Below, in pieces: positions 1 through 5,417 of a stretch of 6,965 nt of DNA. The stretch covers positions 1 through 6,965 of the forward strand of contig MHOB01000028.1 of NCBI GenBank assembly GCA_001821795.1, read 5' to 3'. Under the pieces are notes generated by a model, which made no database searches, was not told the origin of the DNA, and saw nothing but the letters and a program-made list of their open reading frames with translations. Numbering within the stretch: the first letter of the stretch is position 1; each line of letters begins with the position of its first letter. Source of the stretch: Candidatus Ryanbacteria bacterium RIFCSPLOWO2_12_FULL_47_9c. GTDB taxonomy: Bacteria > Patescibacteriota > Minisyncoccia > Ryanbacterales > GWA2-47-10b. The position numbers and the translations under genes were made by a program.

Positions 1-888
1 TCAGTCTAGTAAACACAGGCCAGGACACCACGCATCGTCTGGCGGATCGCACTGCTCCCACAGCTGGTTGACCGCGCCGTCACCGCAGTACGGCGTCGGG
101 TCGATGAGCTCCTTAGTCGCTGGAATACAGAGCATGTCCTCCCTGATCGTGTTGAGCAGTTCCGGACCGAACTGGTTGTTGACGGCCACGCGGCGCGAGA
201 TGTGCTTTGGCTCGCCCTTCACGCGGCGCGCCACGTAGCAGAGAAGATGCTTTTGCGGCATCTTCTTCAGCTCAACCTTGCCCAGCCAGAGCTTGTCGGC
301 GGGGTTGCAGAGCCAACGAGGCAAAAGATCGTAGCGCTTCGACTGGAGAAACTGGTCCTCCACCTTCACGCCTGTGATCTTTTCGAACTTCTCGCCCTTT
401 GGCGGCTTCGCCCTGTAGCAGGCGAAGTGGTCCACCGCATGCGTCGCGGGATCGAGCGGTGGCGGCACAACGTCGCCAAGATTCTTGCTCGTGGGAACGA
501 GCAGAATCTGTGCGCGCTTCGTGATCACCCGTAGGCCGCTTCGATGGAACTGATCCTTGACGAGCGACTCGCGCTCGATCGGCTTCTCGCTGTTGCGCAC
601 CGGCTTGACCTGATAGGCCTTCAGATGCGTCTCGGCGTCGCTCACCGGCTCGTCATTCTTGCGTGCCGGATTGCAGATGTCGAGCGGCCTCCTAACCTCG
701 AAAGTCACACGCTCGAACTGGTCGCGAAGCGTGACCCCCGGGATCGGCTCGAACCGGGGCGTACCCTTGAGGGGACGCACCGTATAGCAGGCAAAGTGAT
801 CGAGCGGTCCATCCACGACCTGCGCCTTCGCCGTGCTCGCCACGAAAATCGCGGCAAGCAACACAACCGCTATCGCAATTCTCTTCAC
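1..888 (-). CDS. Secreted repeat protein (DUF7450-like repeats plus Cys-rich CGDG tail)
   Basis: I choose the GTG at 888 as start (295 aa). It sits 7 bases after AAGGGAG and opens directly into a clean signal peptide (KRIAIAVVLLAAIFVASTAKA, cleavage before QVV). The upstream in-frame ATG at 927 would put 13 charged residues ahead of it. The mature protein has four repeats of about 48 residues, near 30-77, 88-135, 153-199 and 213-259. They share the pattern DHFxCYxx...V.xxDQF...LCNPxxK; repeat 2 has lost its cysteines. The tail (268-292) begins CGDGAVNQ and contains EQCD and CPGLC, like the Myxococcus-type cysteine-rich repeat. I recall such repeats being annotated DUF7450; no biochemical role is known to me. 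The protein is presumably exported and disulfide-bonded. GC content is well above all neighbours and the style is deltaproteobacterial-like, so transfer or a chimeric contig is possible. The stop is the first three bases of the window. Confidence 0.85.
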   Translation of the reverse strand: MKRIAIAVVLLAAIFVASTAKAQVVDGPLDHFACYTVRPLKGTPRFEPIPGVTLRDQFERVTFEVRRPLDICNPARKNDEPVSDAETHLKAYQVKPVRNSEKPIERESLVKDQFHRSGLRVITKRAQILLVPTSKNLGDVVPPPLDPATHAVDHFACYRAKPPKGEKFEKITGVKVEDQFLQSKRYDLLPRWLCNPADKLWLGKVELKKMPQKHLLCYVARRVKGEPKHISRRVAVNNQFGPELLNTIREDMLCIPATKELIDPTPYCGDGAVNQLWEQCDPPDDAWCPGLCLLD

Positions 889-895
889 TGTCTTT

Positions 896-902
896 CTCCC
901 TT
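896..902 (-). promoter_or_regulatory. Shine-Dalgarno site deciding the GTG start of the secreted repeat protein
   Basis: AAGGGAG on the minus strand lies 7 bases before the GTG at 888. It supports that start over the ATG at 927, which has no such site. This is the only strong SD in front of a first-in-transcript gene in the window; the other first genes look leaderless. Confidence 0.6.
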
Positions 903-912
903 CTCGAAGAAC

Positions 913-932
913 AAAAAACCGCCCCATGCGGC
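913..932 (-). terminator. Possible weak intrinsic terminator after the peroxiredoxin gene
   Basis: On the minus strand CCGC, a 5-base loop and GCGG are followed at once by six T. The element lies about 50 bases after the peroxiredoxin stop. The stem is only 4 bp (5 with a G-T pair), so the call is weak. If real it would leave only about 24 bases for a promoter of the downstream secreted-protein gene, which argues for caution. Confidence 0.25.
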
Positions 933-979
933 TTCATGCGTATTAGAACACTATGTTCAGTTTTTTACAAGCGTTTCGT

Positions 980-1495
980 TTAATTCAATGTCTTTTTCCC
1001 CGGCGTCCACTCAACCGGGCAAAGTTTTCCAGTTTGCAGCGCCTGCACAACACGCAACGTCTCATCCACCGAACGCCCAACATCATCATCCGAAATCACG
1101 ATATAACGTACTTTCCCAACAGGATCAACAATAAACGTGCCACGTTGCGCCGTGCCCGCTTCTTCGTCGAGCACTTCATAGTCGCGACTCATTTTTTTAT
1201 GGAAATCAGAAAGTAAAGGAAAATTAATTTTTCCAAGCGGCCCCTCTACCCACGCTTTGTGCGAGTGAACAGAATCAACCGATACCCCAAGAACATCTGC
1301 ACGGAGTTTTTTGAATTCGTCATATTTCTTTGAAAACTGTTTGATCTCCGTCGGACAGATAAACGTAAAATCAAGCGGATAGAAAAACAGCACGAGCCAT
1401 TTATTTTTGTATTGTTTTAAACCGTACTCCTTGAATTTGCCGTGCAAGTACCCTTCGAGTTTAAAATCAGGAGCCGTTTCGCTTACTTTGACCAT
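980..1495 (-). CDS. Typical 2-Cys peroxiredoxin (AhpC/Prx1 type)
   Basis: Thioredoxin-fold peroxidase of 171 aa that reduces hydrogen peroxide and organic peroxides in the cytoplasm. The peroxidatic cysteine is C47 in FYPLDFTFICPTE, and the resolving cysteine is C159 in GKLCPVEW. GPLG replaces the GGLG of over-oxidation-sensitive enzymes and there is no C-terminal YF, so it should be of the robust bacterial kind. An in-frame ATG lies 12 codons upstream, at 1531, but the family start MVKVSETAPDF at 1495 is preferred. A consensus promoter ends 6 bases before that ATG, so the longer start would lie upstream of transcription. It is transcribed separately from the flavoprotein gene upstream, whose stop overlaps its -35 box. 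No dedicated reductase (AhpF, thioredoxin) is visible here. Confidence 0.95.
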   Translation of the reverse strand: MVKVSETAPDFKLEGYLHGKFKEYGLKQYKNKWLVLFFYPLDFTFICPTEIKQFSKKYDEFKKLRADVLGVSVDSVHSHKAWVEGPLGKINFPLLSDFHKKMSRDYEVLDEEAGTAQRGTFIVDPVGKVRYIVISDDDVGRSVDETLRVVQALQTGKLCPVEWTPGKKTLN

Positions 1496-1501
1496 GTTCC
1501 C

Positions 1502-1531
1502 ACTATACGTAAAAAGACGGCGCGTTGTCAA
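1502..1531 (-). promoter_or_regulatory. Peroxiredoxin promoter, leaderless geometry
   Basis: TTGACA (perfect -35, 1526-1531), an 18-base spacer, then TATAGT (-10, 1502-1507). Only 6 bases separate the -10 from the ATG at 1495, so the expected +1 is at or next to the A of ATG. The -35 overlaps the TGA stop (1528-1530) of the upstream gene. Confidence 0.75.
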
Positions 1532-2154
1532 TCATTTTGGATATAGATCATAAATTGGCGAGCCGTGCGCCCGAATGCCTTTCGCAACGATGTAATTGAA
1601 ACAAGATATCGGAAAAGAATAAAATACTTTAAAAACCATATCGTGACGCCAGCGAAAACAACATGTTTTCCCTCAAGGAGAGCATACTTGCCGCCGAGCG
1701 GCAGAATGTACCGCGATGCTTTCGGCCGGTAAGGTGCAATGCGCGCGTTCGGATCCCGAGCCAAAAGATGAATCGCGCGGGAAACATAGGAACCCTCCGA
1801 GAGCGCCTTCTCGACAGTCATGGGAAGGCATACGCCGGTCTTCGGATCACAGGAAGCAGCAACATCCCCCACTGTAAAAATATTTTTATGCGGGACTACC
1901 CGAAGCCGCTCATCAACCGCAAGACAACTATTTTTTGCAAGATGCACATCATACATAATCTCGCCGTCGCAAGCGCCTTCAACCCCCGCGGTCCAGACGA
2001 GGAGATCAAACGGAAGTGTTCGTTTTTCTTTTCCGATATAGAGAAGATTCGGCCATACATCCACAATGTGGCTGTCCGGCATCACGGTGACTCCGAGCGC
2101 GCGTAATCGTCGTGATGCTATATGTTGCGCGCGGAGGGAAAATTTCGCAAGCAC
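1528..2154 (-). CDS. NDH-2-like flavoprotein, C-terminal half
   Basis: Open frame after the amber codon, in the same frame as the N-terminal half. The first possible start is a GTG at 2154 (208 aa), with a modest GGGA four bases upstream that could allow reinitiation; true coding homology begins earlier, right after the TAG. It contains WTAGVEG, NIFTVGDVAA (FAD-phosphate contact) and a membrane-type helix near the C-terminus. It ends in TGA, which overlaps the -35 box of the peroxiredoxin promoter. Whether it is ever made separately cannot be told from sequence. Confidence 0.6.
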   Translation of the reverse strand: MLAKFSLRAQHIASRRLRALGVTVMPDSHIVDVWPNLLYIGKEKRTLPFDLLVWTAGVEGACDGEIMYDVHLAKNSCLAVDERLRVVPHKNIFTVGDVAASCDPKTGVCLPMTVEKALSEGSYVSRAIHLLARDPNARIAPYRPKASRYILPLGGKYALLEGKHVVFAGVTIWFLKYFILFRYLVSITSLRKAFGRTARQFMIYIQND

Positions 2155-2214
2155 AGATTCCCGCGACTCAACGATAATACAGCGCCAATGCGCGACCGGA
2201 TGGCCGTGAATCAG

Positions 2215-2799
2215 CTAGAGTTTTTTCATATATCCCACCAGTTCCGCGGCGAGCTCAACGCCCGTCGCCCCGCCGCCGCCGATCACAACCGTAATCATCT
2301 TATTTTTTGAAGCAAGAGCAGACAACTCATCAACACGGTTGCGAATATTCAATGCGTCCTCAACGCTTTTAAGCCCGATCGCATTATCTTCAAGATGCGG
2401 AATTCCAAAATAATCTGTTTTACTGCCAGTCGCGATGACAAGCCATTCGTAATAAAGCGCGCGCCCGTCGGACATCACAACTTTTGATTCAGACGATATC
2501 ACCTTTTGTACCGTGCCATATTCAACTTTCACATTGGAAAATTTCGCAAAAATCTCATCATAAGGAACAGTAACTATGCGCAAGAGCTGATTGTAAAACT
2601 TCTTGTTTTCTTCCTGTGGTTCACCCTGCCGCTCGGCGCAAAAAAAAGTTGCAAGCTCATAAAAATAAGCGTGGAACATATGGTGCCGATTTTTTTCAAC
2701 AAGTATAACGCGCGCCGTATTTCTTTTTGCAAGATCGAGCGCTATGCGCACACCTCCGTACCCTCCTCCCACAATCACAACCAAAGGTTTTCGCGCCAT
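2215..2799 (-). CDS. NDH-2-like flavoprotein, N-terminal half (FAD and NADH Rossmann motifs)
   Basis: 194 aa from the ATG at 2799 to the TAG at 2215. It carries the first dinucleotide motif GGGYGGVRIALDLAK, the ATGS segment and the second motif VVIGGGGATGVELAAEL, and stops 14 residues past that motif. It lacks the second half of the NADH domain and the C-terminal FAD/quinone part, so alone it should not form a working NDH-2. It starts about 65 bases from the divergent yvcK-like gene and has its own -10 box 9 bases upstream of the ATG. There is no usable SD, in line with the other leaderless-looking genes here. Confidence 0.8.
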   Translation of the reverse strand: MARKPLVVIVGGGYGGVRIALDLAKRNTARVILVEKNRHHMFHAYFYELATFFCAERQGEPQEENKKFYNQLLRIVTVPYDEIFAKFSNVKVEYGTVQKVISSESKVVMSDGRALYYEWLVIATGSKTDYFGIPHLEDNAIGLKSVEDALNIRNRVDELSALASKNKMITVVIGGGGATGVELAAELVGYMKKL

Positions 2800-2808
2800 A
2801 GTATAAAT

Positions 2809-2835
2809 ACTATATCACGGGAAGCATATTGTCTG
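2809..2835 (-). promoter_or_regulatory. Promoter of the NDH-2-like gene
   Basis: Extended -10 TGATATAGT (2809-2817) lies 9 bases before the ATG at 2799, so the transcript would begin within about 2 bases of the start codon. A partial -35 CAGACA (2830-2835) is at a 15-base spacing, short of ideal. The -35 coincides with that of the divergent yvcK-like promoter on the other strand. Confidence 0.5.
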
Positions 2836-2857
2836 GTATGCGCACTCTTGCTACCAT
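2829..2857 (+). promoter_or_regulatory. Promoter of the yvcK-like gene
   Basis: TTGTCT (2829-2834), a 17-base spacer, then TACCAT (2852-2857) preceded by TGC, giving an extended -10. Seven bases separate the -10 from the ATG at 2865, so +1 is expected at the start codon. Each box is only a 4/6 match, but the spacing and TGn are good. Confidence 0.45.
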
Positions 2858-2864
2858 ATGACAG

Positions 2865-3818
2865 ATGATACAGAAACGCATCGTTATCATTGGAGGCGGG
2901 ACAGGTACTTTTACGGTGCTCGGAGCGTTGAAAAAACTTCCGGTGCATCTGACCGCCATTGTCTCAATGGCGGACGACGGCGGGTCAACGGGAATCCTGC
3001 GTGACCAATACGGGGTTCTTCCGCCCGGGGATATCCGAAGAGCGCTTGTAGCGCTTTCTCCCCGGAGCGCAACACTCCGCAAACTTTTCACCTATCGTTT
3101 CAAAAACGGGGATTTTGGCGGACACGCTTTTGGTAATATATTTTTGAGCGTTATGGAAAAAATAGAAGGCAATTTCGCCCGTGCCGTAAAAGAAACGGCG
3201 CGAATTCTTGATATATCAGGCGACGTTATACCCGTCACGCTTGACAGCGTCCGGCTGATCGCCCGCTTGACTGATAAATCGTTCGTCGTCGGCGAAACCA
3301 ACATAGACATACCCCGAAGCGGTGCGCGCAAACCAATCGCTTCGGTGTGGCTTGACCCGCGCGCGCGCATAAATCCCGACGCGCGGCGCGCGATACAAAA
3401 AGCACACACAATCATCATCGGTCCCGGCGATCTCTATACAAGCATTGTTCCAAATCTTTTGGTCGACGGCGTTTCGGAAAGCATAAAAAAATCAAAAGCG
3501 GTAAAAATATACGTTGGAAACCTCATGACAAAGCGCGGAGAAACAGATAGTTATAAAGCACCCGACTTTTTAAAAACAATGGAAAAGTATCTTGGCACGG
3601 GCATTTTTAATTATGTGCTATTCAACAACAAAAAGCCCGCACAAAAAATTCTCGCGCGATATCGCAAAGAAGGAGCGAAATTCGTTATAATATCAAATCT
3701 CAAAAAGAATTCGCGTAAACCCGCGATTATCCTTACCGATCTTTTGGCGTCCGGAAACTTTATTCGCCACGATCTCGCAAAGCTCGGAGCCGCGCTCAAA
3801 CCGCTCATAGAGCGGTAA
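2865..3818 (+). CDS. yvcK: YvcK/CofD-like protein (gluconeogenesis factor family)
   Basis: 317 aa, full length for the family. Motifs in order: GGGTGTF (10-16), MADDGGSTG followed by GVLPPGDIRR (35-59), GHAFGN (86-91) and GPGDLYTSIVPNLLVDGV (186-203). These belong to the 2-phospho-L-lactate transferase-like fold. YvcK members in Firmicutes and actinobacteria bind UDP-GlcNAc and are needed for normal growth on gluconeogenic carbon and for peptidoglycan precursor supply, mainly as regulators rather than proven enzymes. A true CofD (F420 synthesis) is less likely: the DDGGSTG...LPPGDIRR pattern is YvcK-type and no F420 genes are near. The usual partners rapZ and whiA are absent on both sides. 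The start is the first ATG, supported by an extended -10 seven bases upstream. The gene ends one base before the convergent nucleotidyltransferase stop. Confidence 0.92.
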   Translation: MIQKRIVIIGGGTGTFTVLGALKKLPVHLTAIVSMADDGGSTGILRDQYGVLPPGDIRRALVALSPRSATLRKLFTYRFKNGDFGGHAFGNIFLSVMEKIEGNFARAVKETARILDISGDVIPVTLDSVRLIARLTDKSFVVGETNIDIPRSGARKPIASVWLDPRARINPDARRAIQKAHTIIIGPGDLYTSIVPNLLVDGVSESIKKSKAVKIYVGNLMTKRGETDSYKAPDFLKTMEKYLGTGIFNYVLFNNKKPAQKILARYRKEGAKFVIISNLKKNSRKPAIILTDLLASGNFIRHDLAKLGAALKPLIER

Positions 3819-3819
3819 G

Positions 3820-4314
3820 TTAAATTATGTCCTTTTTATAGTCTTCCCAGTTTTTCAAAAACTCACTCGAGGACCATCTTTTTGGAGCACCAACATCGTA
3901 AACTATATTGATTCCCTCTCTTTCACATACTTTTAATTCCGGTGGAGGGTTTATGTGTGTCCACTGCCCGCTTTTTGCATAAATGTGGGGACGTAGTTTT
4001 TCAAGCGCCCCACAAATCGACGGATCATTTTCAATTTCGAATGGAACCACAAAATCAACGCCGCGAATAGCGCTTACTATCTGACATCGCGTCTCAAGAT
4101 TCAAAAAAGGGCGCCCCTTTTTTACCCGCAAAAAAGCGTCGCCATTGACGACAACAACCAGCGTATCGCCTAGTTTTTTTGCTTCTTGAAACAAGCTAAT
4201 ATGTCCTGGATGAATCGGATCAAAGCCGCCAGATGCTGCAACGATCGTGCCAAGTGTCGGCCGGAGCCGGGCGAATTCTTCAAGTGTTACAACGGGCACT
4301 CCAAAATGATCCAT
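3820..4314 (-). CDS. Small HxGH nucleotidyltransferase (adenylyl-/cytidylyltransferase family)
   Basis: 164 aa from the ATG at 4314. The core ASGGFDPIHPGH (27-38) carries the HxGH catalytic motif (HPGH, 35-38) that binds the nucleotide triphosphate. It is followed by LFQEAKKLGDTLVVVVNGD, the typical alternation of the Rossmann-like fold, and a C-terminal SSSEFLKN in the place of the ISSTxxR motif. The family transfers AMP or CMP to a phosphate on a small acceptor. The closest architectures I know are glycerol-3-phosphate cytidylyltransferase and the HldE/RfaE C-terminal domain; the substrate cannot be named from sequence. NadD or CoaD are less likely on motif spacing. An in-frame ATG at 4332 exists, but an extended -10 lies 6 bases before 4314, which favours the shorter start. 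The gene is convergent with yvcK. Confidence 0.85.
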   Translation of the reverse strand: MDHFGVPVVTLEEFARLRPTLGTIVAASGGFDPIHPGHISLFQEAKKLGDTLVVVVNGDAFLRVKKGRPFLNLETRCQIVSAIRGVDFVVPFEIENDPSICGALEKLRPHIYAKSGQWTHINPPPELKVCEREGINIVYDVGAPKRWSSSEFLKNWEDYKKDII

Positions 4315-4320
4315 TATTTG

Positions 4321-4329
4321 GTAATAGCA
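4321..4329 (-). promoter_or_regulatory. Extended -10 of the nucleotidyltransferase gene
   Basis: TGCTATTAC on the minus strand ends 6 bases before the ATG at 4314. No good -35 is found (best 3/6). The same -10-to-ATG gap is seen at the peroxiredoxin gene. Confidence 0.4.
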
Positions 4330-4410
4330 CATTTCTTGGAAATTAAGAAACCGCGATCGAATTTATTCCAACTCGCAAGATCTGCGTATCCATAAAATCT
4401 TTTTACGTTA

Positions 4411-4482
4411 AGCCACCTCTCGGATTCGAACCGAGGACCTACGGTTTACAAAACCGTTGCTCTACCGCTGAGCTAAGGTGGC
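4411..4482 (-). tRNA. tRNA-Thr (anticodon TGT)
   Basis: The sequence folds as a complete cloverleaf of 72 bases. The acceptor stem GCCACCT/AGGTGGC is perfect (7 bp), the D arm is GCTC...GAGC with a 7-base loop, and the anticodon stem is ACGGT/ACCGT. The loop TTTGTAA gives anticodon TGT, which reads ACA/ACG threonine codons. The variable loop is AGGTC, and the T arm is CTCGG/CCGAG around TTCGAAT. The discriminator is T and CCA is not encoded, so it must be added by CCA-transferase. It lies 33 bases after the stop of the membrane protein gene on the same strand and may be cut from that transcript. No convincing terminator follows in the bases before the next gene. Confidence 0.97.
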
Positions 4483-4515
4483 AAAATTTTAGCAAGGTTG
4501 CGTTCTCCAAACAAG

Positions 4516-4944
4516 TTAGAGCGCGTGGTTCGAGATGTCGGTATCTTCCCCTCTTGAAATTGTTGCAGTGTATACATCCACGCTCCCATTCCCGTTTGAC
4601 TGTTTCCATGTGCGTATTTGCTTCCAATAGAGAGACTCACGAGGGATTACCCTGAAGTGTTCTTGGATCATAAAACGGAGGGCCTTTGTCTGCCCTGCAA
4701 TACGGCCGGCAGCGCGTTCAAAAATTTTCAATACCCTATCGAGAAACTTCAAAAACCATTCTCTGGCGCTTGAACGATACCATTCTTCAAATCTAGAGAT
4801 CAACCCAACAACATACGCACGGACAACACTCTCGCTTTGTTGATCTTCCTGCTCGCGCCCGCGAATGTAAGAAAGATGCCTCAAAGGTATCACTGCCATA
4901 CCCGCCAAAGAGAATATAAGCGCGCCGAAAAACACAAATATCAT
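4516..4944 (-). CDS. Unrecognised single-pass membrane protein with helical cytoplasmic region
   Basis: 142 aa. Residues 2-21 (IFVFFGALIFSLAGMAVIPL) form one membrane segment or uncleaved anchor with no signal-peptidase site. A basic/acidic linker follows, then about 60 residues rich in R, E, F and W (EEWYRSSAREWFLKFLDRVLKIFERAAG), likely amphipathic helix. The hydrophilic tail is rich in S, T, N and D. I recognise no domain and propose no function. It is probably a real gene: it has a perfect TATAAT 9 bases before the ATG, fits exactly between tsf and tRNA-Thr, and its frame is not a shadow of another gene. A short AAGG lies 5 bases before the ATG, so it may be read both from its own promoter and from rpsB-tsf readthrough. 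Confidence 0.75.
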   Translation of the reverse strand: MIFVFFGALIFSLAGMAVIPLRHLSYIRGREQEDQQSESVVRAYVVGLISRFEEWYRSSAREWFLKFLDRVLKIFERAAGRIAGQTKALRFMIQEHFRVIPRESLYWKQIRTWKQSNGNGSVDVYTATISRGEDTDISNHAL

Positions 4945-4953
4945 ACCGCCTTT

Positions 4954-4981
4954 ATTATACCCTAAAGCTCATACCGGACAA
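4954..4981 (-). promoter_or_regulatory. Promoter of the membrane protein gene, inside the end of tsf
   Basis: TTGTCC (4976-4981, a 4/6 match), a 16-base spacer, then TATAAT (4954-4959, perfect). The -10 lies directly after the tsf TAG stop and 9 bases before the ATG at 4944. The expected leader is 2-3 bases. Confidence 0.65.
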
Positions 4982-5417
4982 ACTGCCTTATTTCAATATG
5001 CTCACCAAATGAAGATGATGCCTGCTTGACAAGGTCCTGAATTGTTTGTTTTTCATCCTTTATGAAGGGTTGCTCAAGCAGCTCCTTGATATCTCTCGGA
5101 TTCATTGCTGCAATGTGCATCGCGATGGAATGCGCGAGAGACACAAACTCCTCATTACGCGAGACAAAATCTGTTTCCGAACGGAGCTCAACAAGCACAC
5201 CAACGCGAGCGCCAGAATGTACATATGCCTCAATGCGCCCGGCGCGCGTTTCGCGAGTTTCTTTCTTGGCCGCCGCATCATACCCAAGTTTTTTGAGGAC
5301 AGCGAGAGCTTTATCGGAATCGCCGCCCGCCTCTTCGAGTGCGCGCTTCACCATCATAAGTGACACGCCTGTTTTCTCCCGCAGATCCTTTATCGATGCC
5401 GCATTAATTGGAAACAT
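4962..5417 (-). CDS. tsf: Elongation factor Ts, short form
   Basis: EF-Ts releases GDP from EF-Tu. The 151-residue protein has the N-terminal UBA-like domain (about 1-50, SIKDLREKTGVSLMMVKRALEEAGGD) and the core with TDFVSRNEEF (82-91), whose D83/F84 pair corresponds to the residues that insert into EF-Tu. It also has the conserved end LLEQPFIKD...FGEHIEIRQFVRYEL. Between MNPR (105-108) and LLEQPF (113) only four residues remain, where the Thermus protein (196 aa) has roughly 45 more, so the central helical insertion is gone. The start is the ATG at 5417 because homology begins there. It overlaps the last 14 bases of rpsB, with AAAGGA 10 bases upstream, so translation is likely coupled. The stop is TAG, which shows that amber is a working stop in this genome. 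Confidence 0.95.
   Translation of the reverse strand: MFPINAASIKDLREKTGVSLMMVKRALEEAGGDSDKALAVLKKLGYDAAAKKETRETRAGRIEAYVHSGARVGVLVELRSETDFVSRNEEFVSLAHSIAMHIAAMNPRDIKELLEQPFIKDEKQTIQDLVKQASSSFGEHIEIRQFVRYEL

Larger units (their letters stand above)
1528..2799 (-). pseudogene. Type II NADH dehydrogenase-like flavoprotein, whole locus interrupted by an in-frame TAG
   Basis: Read through, the locus is 423 codons, normal for NDH-2 (about 400-430 aa). These enzymes pass electrons from NADH via FAD to quinone at the inner membrane surface without pumping protons. In order: FAD-binding GGGYGG (11-16), ATGS near 123, NADH-binding GGGGATG (174-180), then TAG as codon 195 (2215-2217). The same frame continues with WTAG near 269, the FAD-contacting FTVGDVAA near 308, and a hydrophobic/basic C-terminal helix (FLKYFILFRYLV) that probably anchors it to the membrane. 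There is no frameshift, because both halves share a frame. The 20 codons after TAG still read like the family (CIIVESRESVLAKF). Options are a recent nonsense mutation, a sequence error, readthrough, or two separately made halves. Ferredoxin/thioredoxin-reductase-type flavoproteins are less likely given the C-terminal helix. Confidence 0.75.

Noticed and set aside
946..966. Palindrome GAACACTATGTTC followed by T6 on the plus strand, resembling a terminator or operator
   Set aside because: The stem is only 5 AT-rich base pairs, and no plus-strand gene ends upstream.
202..1216. Long plus-strand open frames across the secreted-protein and peroxiredoxin genes
   Set aside because: They are antisense shadows with arginine/histidine-rich, low-complexity translations, while the minus strand shows clear family motifs and a signal peptide.
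2155..2217. Frameshift as the cause of the split flavoprotein
   Set aside because: Both halves are in the same minus-strand frame and the 20 codons after TAG read like the family, so a substitution to TAG explains it without an indel.
2215..2217. Genome-wide reassignment of TAG to an amino acid
   Set aside because: tsf ends at TAG exactly after the conserved C-terminal FVRYEL, and an RF1 with PxT is encoded, so TAG is used as a stop.
3092..3418. Minus-strand open frame inside yvcK
   Set aside because: It is an antisense shadow of a full-length conserved gene with no recognisable features of its own.
4486..4494. TGCTAAAAT extended -10 just upstream of tRNA-Thr
   Set aside because: It ends only 3 bases before the tRNA, so transcription would start inside the acceptor stem, and the matching -35 is poor. 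The tRNA is more likely processed from a longer transcript.
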